NCBI RefSeq assembly: GCF_001437435.1
Contig: NZ_JQCB01000007.1
Coordinates: forward strand, 32,847 to 96,846
DNA length: 64,000 nt
Reading direction: 5' to 3'
Origin: Furfurilactobacillus siliginis
GTDB lineage: Bacteria; Bacillota; Bacilli; Lactobacillales; Lactobacillaceae
In this document: in pieces, positions 9,921 through 19,671 of the stretch
Layout: every line of letters begins with the position of its first letter
Position numbering within the stretch: the stretch's first letter is position 1
Notes under the pieces: model-generated
What the model was told of the DNA's origin: nothing
Database searches by the model: none
Seen by the model: only the letters and a program-made list of their open reading frames with translations
Program-made: the position numbers and the translations under genes

Positions 9921-10421
9921 CTATTCAGCTAAGTGTTCGACAGATACGCCACGTAATGCAGCAACATCTTCGGCACGTTTCAAGTCCTTAAGTCCTTCAA
10001 AGGTGGCACGCACAACGTTAACCGGTGTGCTTTCACCAAGAGACTTACTTGTCACATCAGCAACACCGGCCAATTCCATAACGGCACGGACGGCACCACC
10101 TGCGGCAACCCCAGAACCTTCAACGGCTGGCTTCAACATAACCTTAGAACCTGAGTAAATCCCCAGAACTTCGTGAGGTAATGTTGATCCAACAGTTGGC
10201 ACCTTGATCAAATTCTTGTGAGCTGCTTCCACAGCCTTACGAATTGCTTCAGGCACTTCCTGCGCTTTACCAGTACCAAAGCCGACGTGACCATTGTGGT
10301 CACCAACAACAACTAAGGCAGCAAACCGAAGACGACGACCACCCTTAACAACCTTGGTAATACGGTTGATTGAAACGACGTTATCTTCTAAATCTAACTT
10401 ACTTGGGTCGATAAAAGCCAT
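9921..10421 (-). CDS. rpsE: Ribosomal protein S5
   Basis: Small-subunit protein involved in decoding fidelity and mRNA unwinding. The 166 residues have the double-stranded-RNA-binding domain ([37 protein letters not shown]) and the C-terminal domain with [20 protein letters not shown]. The loop residues linked to spectinomycin binding (KVVKGGRRL) look wild type. Confidence 0.97.
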   Translation of the reverse strand: MAFIDPSKLDLEDNVVSINRITKVVKGGRRLRFAALVVVGDHNGHVGFGTGKAQEVPEAIRKAVEAAHKNLIKVPTVGSTLPHEVLGIYSGSKVMLKPAVEGSGVAAGGAVRAVMELAGVADVTSKSLGESTPVNVVRATFEGLKDLKRAEDVAALRGVSVEHLAE

Positions 10422-10439
10422 TTGGTTATTCCTCCTTCT

Positions 10440-10796
10440 CTAGAATTTAAGTCCGTTTTCACGAGCAGATTCAGCTAAAGCTTGAACCCGACCATGATAT
10501 AAGTAACCGCCACGATCGAAGACAACATCAGCAATCTTCTTTTCGTTAGCGCGCTTAGCCACCAATTCACCAACAGAAGCAGCTTTTTCTGTCTTCGTGG
10601 TACCCTTGATGTCTTTGTCTAGTGTCGAGGCACTTGCCAGCGTCACACCCGCTACGTCATCAATTACTTGAGCGTAGATGTTTGAGTTAGAACGGTAAAC
10701 GTTCAAGCGTGGGCGCTGCGCAGTACCAGAAATTTTGCCACGTACGCGTGCATGACGACGTTGACGTGTTTTGTTTTTATCTGGTTTCGAAATCAC
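10440..10796 (-). CDS. rplR: Ribosomal protein L18
   Basis: 5S rRNA-binding protein of the central protuberance. The 118 residues start [20 protein letters not shown] and end [18 protein letters not shown], both typical. It follows rplF after an 80-base gap, one of the longer gaps here, and precedes rpsE. Confidence 0.97.
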   Translation of the reverse strand: MISKPDKNKTRQRRHARVRGKISGTAQRPRLNVYRSNSNIYAQVIDDVAGVTLASASTLDKDIKGTTKTEKAASVGELVAKRANEKKIADVVFDRGGYLYHGRVQALAESARENGLKF

Positions 10797-10876
10797 AACA
10801 ATTCACCTCATATTTTATTCGCAGTGTTAACGTGCGCTGCGACACGATTCGGAAAACTAGTGATAGACGATTAAGC

Positions 10877-11413
10877 CTACTTACCAGTTTTACCTTCCTT
10901 ACGACGGACGATTTCGCCTTCATAGCGAATCCCTTTACCTTTGTAAGGCTCTGGTGGACGGATACCACGGATTTCCGCAGCGTAGTCCCCAACTTGTTGC
11001 TTGGAGATTCCTGATAAAATCACTGTCGTGTTGTCAGGAACTTCAACAGTTACGCCTTCACGACCGTTAAATTCAACGGGGTTAGAGTAACCAACGCTCA
11101 TGATGAGCTTCTTGCCTTGTACTTGGGCACGATACCCAACACCGACAAGCTTCAACGTCTTCTTGAAACCATCCGTAACACCTTCAACCATGTTGGCGAA
11201 GTTGGCACGTGTAGTCCCATGAATGGCTTTAACCTTATTGTTGTCATTAGGACGGTCAAAAGAAACTTCTGAACCGTCAACTTTCATGGTGATTAAGTTA
11301 GAGAACGTGCGAGTTAATTCACCCTTTGGTCCCTTAACCGTAACATCATTACCGTTTTGCTTAACTTCGACCCCTGCGGGTAAAGTTACAACTTTATAAC
11401 CAATACGACTCAC
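10877..11413 (-). CDS. rplF: Ribosomal protein L6
   Basis: Large-subunit protein near the sarcin-ricin loop. The 178 residues form two related domains: [20 protein letters not shown] at the start, [20 protein letters not shown] in the second, and the signature [20 protein letters not shown] at the end. Confidence 0.97.
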   Translation of the reverse strand: MSRIGYKVVTLPAGVEVKQNGNDVTVKGPKGELTRTFSNLITMKVDGSEVSFDRPNDNNKVKAIHGTTRANFANMVEGVTDGFKKTLKLVGVGYRAQVQGKKLIMSVGYSNPVEFNGREGVTVEVPDNTTVILSGISKQQVGDYAAEIRGIRPPEPYKGKGIRYEGEIVRRKEGKTGK

Positions 11414-11442
11414 GATTTACACCTCCTGTCTTAATTTAATGA

Positions 11443-11841
11443 TTACCAAACGTAAGCGAGCACTTCGCCGCCGACGTCTTTTTGACGTGCATCTTTATCG
11501 GTGATCACACCTTCAGACGTAGAGATGATCGCAATCCCTAAACCGTTCAGAACCTTAGGAACTGAGTCAGCCTTCACGTATGAACGTAAACCAGGCTTTG
11601 AGATCCGCTTTAAGCCGGAAATGACACGTTCGCCATCCTTACCGTACTTAAGGAAAACACGGATGATACCTTGTTTGTCGTCTTCAATGTATTCAACATC
11701 GCGAATGAAACCTTCATTTTTTAAGATTTCAGCAATGTCGCGTTTAATCTTTGATGCAGGTACTTCAACTGAATCATGGCGCACCATGTTGGCGTTCCGG
11801 ATCCGTGTCAGAAAATCTGCAATAGGGTCAGTCATAGACAT
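11443..11841 (-). CDS. rpsH: Ribosomal protein S8
   Basis: Central-domain small-subunit protein that binds 16S rRNA helix 21. It is also the translational repressor of the spc operon in enterobacteria. The ATG at 11841 ([20 protein letters not shown]) was chosen over a longer open frame because AAAGGAGG lies nine bases upstream and the 132-residue length fits the family. The C-terminal signature [13 protein letters not shown] is present. Confidence 0.97.
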   Translation of the reverse strand: MSMTDPIADFLTRIRNANMVRHDSVEVPASKIKRDIAEILKNEGFIRDVEYIEDDKQGIIRVFLKYGKDGERVISGLKRISKPGLRSYVKADSVPKVLNGLGIAIISTSEGVITDKDARQKDVGGEVLAYVW

Positions 11842-11926
11842 CGATATTTGCCTCCTTTTAGTATCGAGATAAAACAATTAAACGACTTGAAAGGAATCCA
11901 AATCGAATTTCAGTAAAGACCGAAGC

Positions 11927-12112
11927 CTACCAGCTAGCCTTTGTCATGCCAGGAATTTGACCCTTATGGGCTAAATCACGCATGCACAAACGACATAGAT
12001 GGAACTTCCGGTAAACTGAGTGTGGACGTCCACAACGTTCACAACGCGTGTAAGCTTGCGTTGAAAACTTAGCTGGGCGTTGGCTTTTGATCACCATTGA
12101 TTTCTTTGCCAT
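11927..12112 (-). CDS. rpsN: Ribosomal protein S14, zinc (type Z) form
   Basis: A 61-residue small-subunit head protein. Zinc ligands are C24, C27, C40 and C43 (CERC and CRLC), so this is the short zinc-binding form. Lactic acid bacteria often hold a second, zinc-free S14 elsewhere, but none is in this window. It lies 17 bases after rplE. Confidence 0.97.
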   Translation of the reverse strand: MAKKSMVIKSQRPAKFSTQAYTRCERCGRPHSVYRKFHLCRLCMRDLAHKGQIPGMTKASW

Positions 12113-12129
12113 GTTTGTGGAACCTCCTT

Positions 12130-12672
12130 TTACTTAGTAAACGGCATCCCGATTTGAGCTAATAGCTCACGGGATTCTTCATCAGTGTTGGCGGTGGTTA
12201 CGATGACAACATCCAAACCACGAACCCGCTTAACATTATCGTAATTGATTTCAGGGAAGATCAGTTGTTCACGAATCCCTAAGGTGTAGTTACCACGTCC
12301 GTCAAAGGAGCGGTTAGAAACACCACGGAAATCACGAACACGTGGTAATGACACATTGATCAACTTGTCTAAAAAGTCATACATCCGTTCACCGCGCAAA
12401 GTTACCTTGGCACCAATGGACATTCCTTCACGAAGACGGAAGCCGGCGATTGATTTCTTGGCTTTTGTGATGACAGGTTTTTGACCTGAGATCAAGCCAA
12501 GTTCTTCAACGGCTTCATCTAAGTTCTTTGAGTTAGTGGTTGCATCACCAACCCCCATATTCAGCACAATCTTGTCGATGTGTGGGGCTTGCATGCTTGA
12601 ACTGTAGTTGAATTTTTCAATCAAGGAAGGTTTAATTTCCTTTTCGTATCGTTCTTTCAAACGGTTAGTCAT
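12130..12672 (-). CDS. rplE: Ribosomal protein L5
   Basis: 5S rRNA-binding large-subunit protein contacting P-site tRNA. The 180 residues include [31 protein letters not shown] and [20 protein letters not shown], all family signatures. It is placed between rplX and rpsN. Confidence 0.97.
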   Translation of the reverse strand: MTNRLKERYEKEIKPSLIEKFNYSSSMQAPHIDKIVLNMGVGDATTNSKNLDEAVEELGLISGQKPVITKAKKSIAGFRLREGMSIGAKVTLRGERMYDFLDKLINVSLPRVRDFRGVSNRSFDGRGNYTLGIREQLIFPEINYDNVKRVRGLDVVIVTTANTDEESRELLAQIGMPFTK

Positions 12673-12699
12673 TCTAAGATATTCCTCCTTTCCCTAAAA

Positions 12700-13008
12700 T
12701 TAAGCGATTGTCTTGCCAGATTTCTTAGCAACACGAATCTTCTTGCCGTCTTCAATCTTAAAGCCAACCCGAGTTGGTTCTTTAGTTGAAGGATCGATTA
12801 ACATCACGTTTGAGACGTGGATAGGTGCTTCAACATCAACGACGCCACCTTGTGGGAATTCGTTGTTTGGCTTCTGGTGCTTCTTAACCATGTTGATACC
12901 TTCCACGACAACGCGGTCTGACTTAGCTAAGGTTTGCTTGATAGCGCCTTCCTTACCCTTGTCCTTACCTGCGATTACGCGAACTTGGTCTCCAGTTTTT
13001 AAGAACAT
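12700..13008 (-). CDS. rplX: Ribosomal protein L24
   Basis: Assembly initiator of the large subunit, KOW fold. The start is ATG at 13008 ([20 protein letters not shown]). An upstream GTG overlaps the ribosome binding site GGAGGTG and was rejected. The protein has 102 residues and includes the family segment [14 protein letters not shown]. Confidence 0.96.
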   Translation of the reverse strand: MFLKTGDQVRVIAGKDKGKEGAIKQTLAKSDRVVVEGINMVKKHQKPNNEFPQGGVVDVEAPIHVSNVMLIDPSTKEPTRVGFKIEDGKKIRVAKKSGKTIA

Positions 13009-13057
13009 TCTGCTGTGCACCTCCTGTTCAACTTATGCATTCAGCTTAATTAATTGA

Positions 13058-13426
13058 TTACAGTACTTCAGGTGCCAGTGAAACGATTCGCATGTAGTTG
13101 CCTTCACGCAGTTCACGAGCAACTGGTCCAAAGATACGCGTGCCTTTAGGGCTCTTGTCATCTCCGATGATGACAGCAGCGTTATCGTCGAACTTGATGT
13201 ATGAACCGTCAGTACGGTGCATACCGGAAACAGTCCGGACAATAACAGCCTTCACAACGTCACCCTTTTTTACAACGCCACCTGGTGTTGCTTGTTTAAC
13301 AGTAGCAACGATGATGTCACCGATGTTGGCTGATTTACGAGTAGAACCGCCAAGAATCTTGATGGTCAAGATTTCACGGGCTCCTGAGTTATCAGCAACT
13401 TTTAAACGACTTTCTTGTTGAATCAC
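13058..13426 (-). CDS. rplN: Ribosomal protein L14
   Basis: Large-subunit protein at the intersubunit bridge. The 122 residues start [20 protein letters not shown] and include [20 protein letters not shown] and the terminal [20 protein letters not shown]. It lies between rpsQ and rplX. Confidence 0.97.
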   Translation of the reverse strand: MIQQESRLKVADNSGAREILTIKILGGSTRKSANIGDIIVATVKQATPGGVVKKGDVVKAVIVRTVSGMHRTDGSYIKFDDNAAVIIGDDKSPKGTRIFGPVARELREGNYMRIVSLAPEVL

Positions 13427-13473
13427 GGTTATATCCTCCTTCCGCAGCTAATTAGAATACGTAGAAATAGTTA

Positions 13474-13737
13474 TTACAGGATGACTGCCTTTTCAACGAT
13501 ATTCAGTAGGCGGAAGTGCTTAGTCTTAGATAAAGGCCGAGTTTCCATGATCCGTACGATATCGCCAGTCTTAGCTTCGTTGTTGTCATCTTGCGCAACG
13601 AACTTCTTGGTGTATTTAACCCGCTTACCATAAACAGGGTGCATCTTGTAAGTGTCAATTGCGACGATGATCGTCTTATCACTCTTATCTGAAACCACGT
13701 GTCCTTGGTAAACCTTGCGCGCGTTACGTTCACTCAT
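13474..13737 (-). CDS. rpsQ: Ribosomal protein S17
   Basis: Primary 16S rRNA-binding protein with an OB fold. The 87 residues start [20 protein letters not shown] and include [14 protein letters not shown] and the signature [20 protein letters not shown]. Confidence 0.97.
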   Translation of the reverse strand: MSERNARKVYQGHVVSDKSDKTIIVAIDTYKMHPVYGKRVKYTKKFVAQDDNNEAKTGDIVRIMETRPLSKTKHFRLLNIVEKAVIL

Positions 13738-13764
13738 AGGTTAAGTTCTCCTTTCGTATTCTAA

Positions 13765-13965
13765 TTATTTGCTTTGGCTTAATTCTTGTTGACGGAGTGC
13801 CGTCTTCAACCGGGCGATGTTCTTACGAACTTGCTTCAACCGAGCGGTGTTTTCTAATTGACCAGTAGCCAATTGGAAGCGCAGGTTGAATAATTCGTCC
13901 TTGTAGCCCTTTTCTTTTTCAAGCATTTCAGCAGTGGTTAATTTGTTAACATCAGTCATTTTCAT
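13765..13965 (-). CDS. rpmC: Ribosomal protein L29
   Basis: A 66-residue coiled-coil protein near the peptide exit. The core is [20 protein letters not shown] with [12 protein letters not shown]. Two in-frame ATGs occur (MKMTDV). The first is kept, with GGTGG upstream inside the end of rplP. It starts 2 bases after rplP stops. Confidence 0.96.
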   Translation of the reverse strand: MKMTDVNKLTTAEMLEKEKGYKDELFNLRFQLATGQLENTARLKQVRKNIARLKTALRQQELSQSK

Positions 13966-13967
13966 AA

Positions 13968-14390
13968 TTATTCGCCACCTACTTCTTCACGTCCGATGAT
14001 TTTCGTCTTAACGGGCAGTTTGTGGCTAGCTAAACGTAATGCTTCGTGCGCAACGGCTTCTGAAACACCGCCAACTTCGAACATTACCTTGCCGCGCTTA
14101 ACTGGGGATACCCAACCTTCAGGTGCCCCTTTCCCGTTACCCATACGAACACCGACACCCTTTGAGGTGTAGGACTTATGAGGGAAAATCTTAATCCAAA
14201 CCTTACCACCACGCTTCATGTAACGGTTCATAGCAATACGAGCCGCTTCAATCTGGCGGTTAGAAACCCATGATGAAGTTTGAGCCTGAAGACCATATTC
14301 GCCGAAAGCGACAGTCTTACCACCCTTGGCTTCACCACGCATGTGACCGCGGAATTCCCGACGGTGCTTTACACGTTTAGGTACCAGCAT
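13968..14390 (-). CDS. rplP: Ribosomal protein L16
   Basis: Large-subunit protein that helps position A-site tRNA. The 140 residues start [20 protein letters not shown] and include GRVMFEVGG-like [20 protein letters not shown]. Gaps to rpsC and rpmC are 2 bases each, suggesting coupled translation. Confidence 0.97.
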   Translation of the reverse strand: MLVPKRVKHRREFRGHMRGEAKGGKTVAFGEYGLQAQTSSWVSNRQIEAARIAMNRYMKRGGKVWIKIFPHKSYTSKGVGVRMGNGKGAPEGWVSPVKRGKVMFEVGGVSEAVAHEALRLASHKLPVKTKIIGREEVGGE

Positions 14391-14392
14391 GA

Positions 14393-15055
14393 TTATTTCC
14401 CTCCTCGTTGAGTATTTGTTGACTTCTTGGCAGGGAGCACTTCACCACGGTAGATCCAGGTCTTAACACCTAGCATACCGTAAGTGGTACGAGCTTCGTC
14501 CCATGAATAGTCAATATCTGCACGTAACGTGTGCAATGGAACAGTTCCTTCTGAGTAACGTTCCTTACGGGCGATATCAGCACCGTTCAAACGGCCAGAT
14601 ACCATTGCCTTAATTCCGTGAGCGCCTGAACGCATAGTGCGTTGGATAGCACCACGCATAGCACGACGGAATGCAACACGTTGTTCAAGTTGCTTAGCAA
14701 TTGAATCCCCAACTAAATGAGCATCCAAGTCAGGCTTCTTGATTTCAATGATGTTGATGTGTACTTGCTTGCCAGTCAAGTTGTTAAGTTCCTTCCGGAG
14801 CTTTTCAACTTCTGACCCACCTTTACCGATAACCATCCCAGGCTTTGCGGTGTGAATGGATAATACCACCCGACCAGCAGCCCGTTCGATTTCAACGGTT
14901 GAAACAGATGCGTCAGCAAGTCTTTGATCGATAAACTTACGGATCTTCACGTCTTCGATTAACCAGGTAGCATAATCTTTATCTGCGTACCATTTGGCTT
15001 CCCAATCGCGGATTACTCCGACACGGAATCCGTTTGGATTTACTTTTTGACCCAC
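14393..15055 (-). CDS. rpsC: Ribosomal protein S3
   Basis: Small-subunit head protein at the mRNA entry tunnel. The 220 residues hold a KH domain ([20 protein letters not shown]) and the C-terminal domain with [20 protein letters not shown] and [20 protein letters not shown]. Confidence 0.97.
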   Translation of the reverse strand: MGQKVNPNGFRVGVIRDWEAKWYADKDYATWLIEDVKIRKFIDQRLADASVSTVEIERAAGRVVLSIHTAKPGMVIGKGGSEVEKLRKELNNLTGKQVHINIIEIKKPDLDAHLVGDSIAKQLEQRVAFRRAMRGAIQRTMRSGAHGIKAMVSGRLNGADIARKERYSEGTVPLHTLRADIDYSWDEARTTYGMLGVKTWIYRGEVLPAKKSTNTQRGGK

Positions 15056-15067
15056 GCTCGTTTCCTC

Positions 15068-15415
15068 CTACTTTTCAGATACGACTACTGTGATGTGGCT
15101 AGTCCGCTTGTTGATTGGTGATGCGGAACCTTTAGCCCGAGGACGGAACCGCTTAAGGGTTGGTCCTTCGTTTGCAAATGCTTCTGTAACAACCAAGTCT
15201 GTACGATCCAGATCAAAATTGTTTTCAGCGTTTGCGACAGCAGACTTCAATACTTTTTCAACGTCTTCGGATGCACCGCGAGGCGTGAATTTTAGAATAG
15301 CAAATGCTTCATTAACGCTCTTGCCGCGAATAAGGTCAACAACTAGGCGAACCTTACGAGCAGCGACACGAACAGTCTTTGCAGTTGCTTTTGCAGATGT
15401 AACTTGTTCAGCCAT
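15068..15415 (-). CDS. rplV: Ribosomal protein L22
   Basis: Large-subunit protein lining the peptide exit tunnel. The 115 residues include [20 protein letters not shown] and the loop-and-tail signature [20 protein letters not shown]. No insertion is seen in the loop where macrolide-resistance changes occur. Confidence 0.97.
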   Translation of the reverse strand: MAEQVTSAKATAKTVRVAARKVRLVVDLIRGKSVNEAFAILKFTPRGASEDVEKVLKSAVANAENNFDLDRTDLVVTEAFANEGPTLKRFRPRAKGSASPINKRTSHITVVVSEK

Positions 15416-15431
15416 TGTTCAGTCCTCCTAA

Positions 15432-15707
15432 TTATTTACCGGTTGCCTTATCGGAACCGTGTCCGCGGAAAGTCCGCGTTGGAACGAATTCGCCAAGCTT
15501 GTGACCAACCATGTCATCAGAGATGAACACTGGGACATGTTTCCGTCCGTCATAAACAGCGATTGTGTATCCGATGAAGCTAGGGAAGATGGTTGAGCGA
15601 CGTGACCAAGTTTTGATCACGGTCTTCTTTTCAGAATCCGCTTGCGCAGCGATCTTCTTCAGCAGATGTTCATCGGCGAAAGGTCCTTTTTTAAGACTAC
15701 GACCCAT
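15432..15707 (-). CDS. rpsS: Ribosomal protein S19
   Basis: Small-subunit head protein bound with S13. The ATG at 15707 ([20 protein letters not shown]) was chosen because the ribosome binding site GAGGAGG lies seven bases upstream, inside a longer open frame. The protein has 91 residues, with the signature [17 protein letters not shown]. Confidence 0.97.
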   Translation of the reverse strand: MGRSLKKGPFADEHLLKKIAAQADSEKKTVIKTWSRRSTIFPSFIGYTIAVYDGRKHVPVFISDDMVGHKLGEFVPTRTFRGHGSDKATGK

Positions 15708-15792
15708 CGTGTGGCCTCCTCTCATGTTAGCAATATGCTAACGCGTTCATGTGTTTAACAACAAAATGTCGTATGTGATTGAATAAGAAAGA

Positions 15793-16626
15793 TTACTTCT
15801 TGCGACGGTCACGCACAATAAGCTTGTTTGAACGAGCATTGTGGTTCCGCGTCTTCTTACCAGCAGTCTTCTTACCCCATGGTGACATTGGTGATGGACG
15901 ACCAACTGGGGCCTTCCCTTCACCACCACCATGTGGGTGATCGTTAGGGTTCATTACAGAACCACGAACGTGAGGACGTTGGCCAGCATAACGCTTACGA
16001 CCGGCTTTACCTAACTTGATCAATTCGTGTTGTTCGTTACCAACGGTACCAACAGTGGCACGGCCAGCAGCAAGCACCATCCGAACTTCACCAGAAGCCA
16101 AACGTACTAAAGCGTACTTGCCTTCCTTACCCAACAATTGAGCTGAAGCACCAGCAGAACGGGCAATTTGGCCACCCTTACCAGGCTTTAATTCGATGTT
16201 GTGAACAATCGTCCCAACTGGGATGTTTGTCAATGGTAATGCGTTACCAACTTTGATATCCGCATCTGGACCAGATTCAACAACGGTGCCAACTTCTAGA
16301 CCCTTAGGTGCTAAGATGTATGACTTCGTACCATCCTCGTAGACCAGTAAGGCGATGTTAGCAGTCCGGTTTGGGTCATATTCAATGGCCTTTACGGTTG
16401 CTTTGTAATCGTCTTTAATCCGCTTAAAGTCGATGATCCGGTATGCACGCTTCGTACCACCGCCACGATGACGAACTGTCATGCGACCTTGGTTGTTACG
16501 ACCTGCGCGGTGACTTTGTGATTCCAATAAGGACTTTTCTGGAGTCGTCTTAGTGATTTCACTAAAGTCGGAACCGGTCATGTTACGACGACCGTTAGTG
16601 GTTGGTTTATAACTCTTAATACCCAC
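15793..16626 (-). CDS. rplB: Ribosomal protein L2
   Basis: Core large-subunit protein near the peptidyl transferase centre. The 277 residues start [20 protein letters not shown] and hold the signature [20 protein letters not shown]. The start codon is GTG (16624-16626) with GGAGGAAA upstream. Relatives begin MAIKSYKP, so no ATG start is likely. Confidence 0.97.
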   Translation of the reverse strand: MGIKSYKPTTNGRRNMTGSDFSEITKTTPEKSLLESQSHRAGRNNQGRMTVRHRGGGTKRAYRIIDFKRIKDDYKATVKAIEYDPNRTANIALLVYEDGTKSYILAPKGLEVGTVVESGPDADIKVGNALPLTNIPVGTIVHNIELKPGKGGQIARSAGASAQLLGKEGKYALVRLASGEVRMVLAAGRATVGTVGNEQHELIKLGKAGRKRYAGQRPHVRGSVMNPNDHPHGGGEGKAPVGRPSPMSPWGKKTAGKKTRNHNARSNKLIVRDRRKK

Positions 16627-16712
16627 TATTCTTTCCTCCTAAATTGTCGTGCCGTGACTGGTTGTCCCTTGTGAGGAGCCTTAACATCAACGGCGCATAG
16701 ACTCGAAGAATA

Positions 16713-17000
16713 CTATTCTTCGTTAAATAACTTAATTTCCTTTGAGTCTGAGCTCAAAGTAATGATTGCCTTACGACGTTTCTTAGTGTAACCACTGTAA
16801 CGTCCTTGGCGCTTCAAATGACCCTTAACGTTCATTACGTTAACCTTAACAACCTTAACATCGAAGATTTCTTCGATGGCGCTCTTGATCTGCGTCTTGG
16901 TTGCGCGGGTGTCAACATCAAACATGTAACGCTTGTCATCGATATCAGCCATTGAGGCTTCGGTAACAACTGGGCGTAAAATCACATCACGTGCTTCCAT
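16713..17000 (-). CDS. rplW: Ribosomal protein L23
   Basis: Exit-tunnel protein and docking site for trigger factor and SRP. The 95 residues start [20 protein letters not shown] and include [20 protein letters not shown]. Its start overlaps the rplD stop by one base (TAATG). The stop codon lies inside a 19-base perfect DNA palindrome at 16704-16722. Confidence 0.97.
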   Translation of the reverse strand: MEARDVILRPVVTEASMADIDDKRYMFDVDTRATKTQIKSAIEEIFDVKVVKVNVMNVKGHLKRQGRYSGYTKKRRKAIITLSSDSKEIKLFNEE

Positions 17001-17626
17001 TATGCGAGCACCTCCTCTACCTGAGAAAGAGCAGATTGGGTAATCACCATCTTATCGTTGTTAACAATGTCCAAAACGTTTACGCCCTTAGCAGTCAGAA
17101 CAGTGACATTAGCTAAGTTACGTGCAGACAATGCTGCGTTTTCGTTATCGTCTTCAACCACAACAAGGGTCTTTTCAGCAACTTTCAGGTTGTCTAGAAC
17201 CGTGGCAAATTCAGAAGTCTTTGGTGCCTTGAATTCAAGAGCATCAACAACAACCAAGGCTTTGTCCAAAACCTTTTGTGACAATACAGACTTCATGGCA
17301 AGTTGACGCACTTTTTGTGGCAACTTGTAGGCATATGAACGTGGAGTTGGTCCGAAGACAATCCCACCGCCACGCCATTGTGGTGACCGGATTGACCCTT
17401 GACGAGCCCGACCAGTACCCTTTTGACGCCATGGTTTCTTACCACCACCACGGACAGCACTCCGGTTCTTAACGGCGTGTGTTCCTTGACGTAATGATGC
17501 ACGTTGCATCAAAACGGCATCGGTGATGACGTTTTCGTTAGGTTCGATACCAAACACAGTGTCGTTTAATTCAACTGTGCCTGACTTCTTACCATCTTGC
17601 TTAAATAAATCAACGCTGGTAGTCAT
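17000..17626 (-). CDS. rplD: Ribosomal protein L4
   Basis: Large-subunit protein whose loop reaches the exit tunnel. In E. coli it also represses its own S10 operon. The 208 residues include [20 protein letters not shown] and the basic loop [20 protein letters not shown]. The loop (QKGTGRAR) matches the macrolide-sensitive form. Confidence 0.97.
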   Translation of the reverse strand: MTTSVDLFKQDGKKSGTVELNDTVFGIEPNENVITDAVLMQRASLRQGTHAVKNRSAVRGGGKKPWRQKGTGRARQGSIRSPQWRGGGIVFGPTPRSYAYKLPQKVRQLAMKSVLSQKVLDKALVVVDALEFKAPKTSEFATVLDNLKVAEKTLVVVEDDNENAALSARNLANVTVLTAKGVNVLDIVNNDKMVITQSALSQVEEVLA

Positions 17627-17652
17627 AGCTGTTTATCCTCCCTTCCCTTAAA

Positions 17653-18312
17653 TTATTTTTCGCTCTGGCGGTTGTTCTTCTTCAGACCAGCCTTGACAGA
17701 GTTTTTGATTGTAACAAATGACTTGTTAGCACCTGGAACGTTACCTTTGATCAACAGAACGTTGTTTTCAACATCGGCACGTACAACCTTCAAGTTTTGC
17801 ATGGTTACCTTATGGTTACCCATCCGACCTGGAAGTAACTTACCCTTGAAAACACGGTTGATAACGGCACCCAATGAACCTGGGCGACGGTGATAACGAG
17901 AACCATGCGCCATAGGACCGCGAGATTGGCCGTCCTTTTTAATGTTACCTTGATACCCATGTCCCTTTGTAATACCCGTGACGTCAACTGCTTCGCCTTC
18001 AGCGAAGATATCAGCTTTGAGCTCGTCACCGACTTTTACGTCTCCAAGCTCAACATCGCGAATTTCACGAATGAAGCGCTTAGGAGCCGTTTTTGCTGCT
18101 GCTACGTGGCCTTGTTCGGGCTTGTTAGACAGAACTTCACGTTTATCGTCAAAACCTAATTGAATTGAGTTGTAACTGTCGTTTTCAACAGTCTTAACCT
18201 GCAATACAACGTTAGGTGTGACATCGATAACAGTAACGGCAACTAATTCACCATTTTCCGTGAAGACCTGCGTCATCCCGACCTTTTTCCCTAAGATTCC
18301 TTTTGTGGTCAT
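17653..18312 (-). CDS. rplC: Ribosomal protein L3
   Basis: Assembly-initiating large-subunit protein. The 219 residues start [20 protein letters not shown] and include [33 protein letters not shown] and [15 protein letters not shown]. It follows rpsJ after 75 bases. Confidence 0.97.
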   Translation of the reverse strand: MTTKGILGKKVGMTQVFTENGELVAVTVIDVTPNVVLQVKTVENDSYNSIQLGFDDKREVLSNKPEQGHVAAAKTAPKRFIREIRDVELGDVKVGDELKADIFAEGEAVDVTGITKGHGYQGNIKKDGQSRGPMAHGSRYHRRPGSLGAVINRVFKGKLLPGRMGNHKVTMQNLKVVRADVENNVLLIKGNVPGANKSFVTIKNSVKAGLKKNNRQSEK

Positions 18313-18387
18313 GAGTACACCTCCAATATGATTGTGATTTTAATTACGCTTAACGCGCATTGGATCTAGACGAAATCAATTGTTGAA

Positions 18388-18696
18388 TTACAACTTGATT
18401 TCGATATCAACGCCACTTGGCAATTCAAGCTTAGTCAATGAATCAACTGTTTTAGCAGTTGGGTTAACAATGTCGATCAAACGCTTATGCGTCCGAATCT
18501 CGAATTGTTCACGAGACTTCTTGAACTTATGTGGTGAACGTAACACCGTGAAAAGTGTCCGTTCAGTTGGTAACGGAATTGGTCCTGAAATTTCAGCACC
18601 AGTCCGCTTAGCAGTTTCCACGATCTTGTCAGCTGACTGATCAAGGACACGATGCTCATAAGCCTTCAAGCGAATCCGAATTTTCTTACTTGCCAT
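18388..18696 (-). CDS. rpsJ: Ribosomal protein S10
   Basis: Small-subunit head protein, also NusE in transcription antitermination. The 102 residues start [20 protein letters not shown] and include [20 protein letters not shown], with [18 protein letters not shown] just downstream. It is the first gene of the S10-spc-alpha cluster, with a strong ribosome binding site (ATAGGAGGG). Confidence 0.97.
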   Translation of the reverse strand: MASKKIRIRLKAYEHRVLDQSADKIVETAKRTGAEISGPIPLPTERTLFTVLRSPHKFKKSREQFEIRTHKRLIDIVNPTAKTVDSLTKLELPSGVDIEIKL

Positions 18697-18699
18697 AGT

Positions 18700-18861
18700 T
18701 GTTCCCTCCTATCGTCTATTTTTTATAAATAGGCTAGCTCCGTGAAAATTACCGCCACACCACCGTGGCAAAGCGGCCGGGTGTGTCGCAACCTTCCACA
18801 TCATTGCTCGCTTAGCGCTGCTTGAAACTGGGCACAGTTGTACCTTTTTTCGCACAAGCAC
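18700..18861 (-). promoter_or_regulatory. Structured leader of the S10 operon
   Basis: About 165 transcribed bases separate the promoter from rpsJ. The middle is GC-rich and can pair (CACACC with GGTGTGG around CGGCCGC and GCCACGG, roughly 18750-18795). This looks like a ribosomal-protein autoregulatory leader. No terminator-like T run was seen in it, so control, if any, would be translational. The ligand is not known from sequence. Confidence 0.4.
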
Positions 18862-18867
18862 TTGTCT

Positions 18868-18896
18868 ACTATACCAGCTGTACCCATTACTGGCAA
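18868..18896 (-). promoter_or_regulatory. Promoter of the S10 operon
   Basis: Minus strand -35 TTGCCA (18891-18896) and -10 TATAGT (18868-18873), each 5 of 6 to consensus, with exactly 17 bases between. Confidence 0.75.
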
Positions 18897-19031
18897 GGGC
18901 TTATTTGGTTTTGTAAATGTCGATTCGGTTACAATTTTATTTACTGTCCACTTTATATCTCAAGCACGACTTAACCAAATCTTTTACACTTTCCAGTACA
19001 ATGAAAGCAACTATATAAAAGGAGGCACACG

Positions 19032-19598
19032 ATGTCAACTATTACTCAACCACGTGCGTTACTTATCATCGATTATACAAATGACTTTGTTGCTGACAAC
19101 GGTGCATTAACAACAGGACAACCTGGGCAGATCATTGAACCGTCAATTATCAAGCTTGCTGACGCATACATAGCTGCCGGAGACTATGTTATTTTCCCAA
19201 CTGATCTTCATACGGCTAATGATGCATTTCACCCCGAAAGTAAGCTCTTCCCACCACATAATTTAGCAAACACCTGGGGTCGGCAACTATATGGACACTT
19301 AACTGACTGGTATACAAAGCATCAACAAGACGACCATGTTTACTCCTTTGATAAAAATCGTTACAGTGCATTTGCCAATTCGAATCTTGATAACTATTTG
19401 CGTAGTCGCCACATCACTGATTTAACACTAACTGGCGTATGCACAGACATTTGTGTCTTGCACACCGCGGTCGATGCATACAACAAGGATTACACACTGA
19501 CAATTCCAGCATCGGCCGTTGCATCTTTTAACGCCAGCGGTCATGCTTGGGCGCTTAACCATTTTGAACAAACGCTCGGTGCCAATGTTATTCGTTAG
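19032..19598 (+). CDS. pncA: Nicotinamidase (isochorismatase-like cysteine hydrolase)
   Basis: Deamidates nicotinamide to nicotinate in NAD salvage. The 188 residues show the catalytic triad D14 (DYTNDF), K108 (FDKNRY) and C141 (GVCTDICVLH). Metal ligands D58, H60 and H67 are in TDLHTANDAFHPES, which favours a nicotinamidase over a generic isochorismatase. The ribosome binding site AAAGGAGG precedes the ATG. It is a single plus-strand gene, divergent from the S10 operon and convergent with fusA, sharing a bidirectional terminator. Confidence 0.85.
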   Translation: MSTITQPRALLIIDYTNDFVADNGALTTGQPGQIIEPSIIKLADAYIAAGDYVIFPTDLHTANDAFHPESKLFPPHNLANTWGRQLYGHLTDWYTKHQQDDHVYSFDKNRYSAFANSNLDNYLRSRHITDLTLTGVCTDICVLHTAVDAYNKDYTLTIPASAVASFNASGHAWALNHFEQTLGANVIR

Positions 19599-19620
19599 TT
19601 CTTTATATAGAAGAAACAAA

Positions 19621-19658
19621 AAAAGCCACAACCAGTTAAACACCGGTTGTGGCTTTTT
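19621..19658. terminator. Bidirectional terminator between pncA and fusA
   Basis: Stem GCCACAACC (19625-19633) / GGTTGTGGC (19645-19653), with A-runs before and T-runs after, so it can act in both directions. Confidence 0.85.
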
Positions 19659-19671
19659 AAATGACTAACGA

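Noticed and set aside
11501..11872. Antisense frame of 123 codons over rpsH
   Set aside because: Fully explained by S8 on the other strand; long antisense frames are common in biased ribosomal genes.
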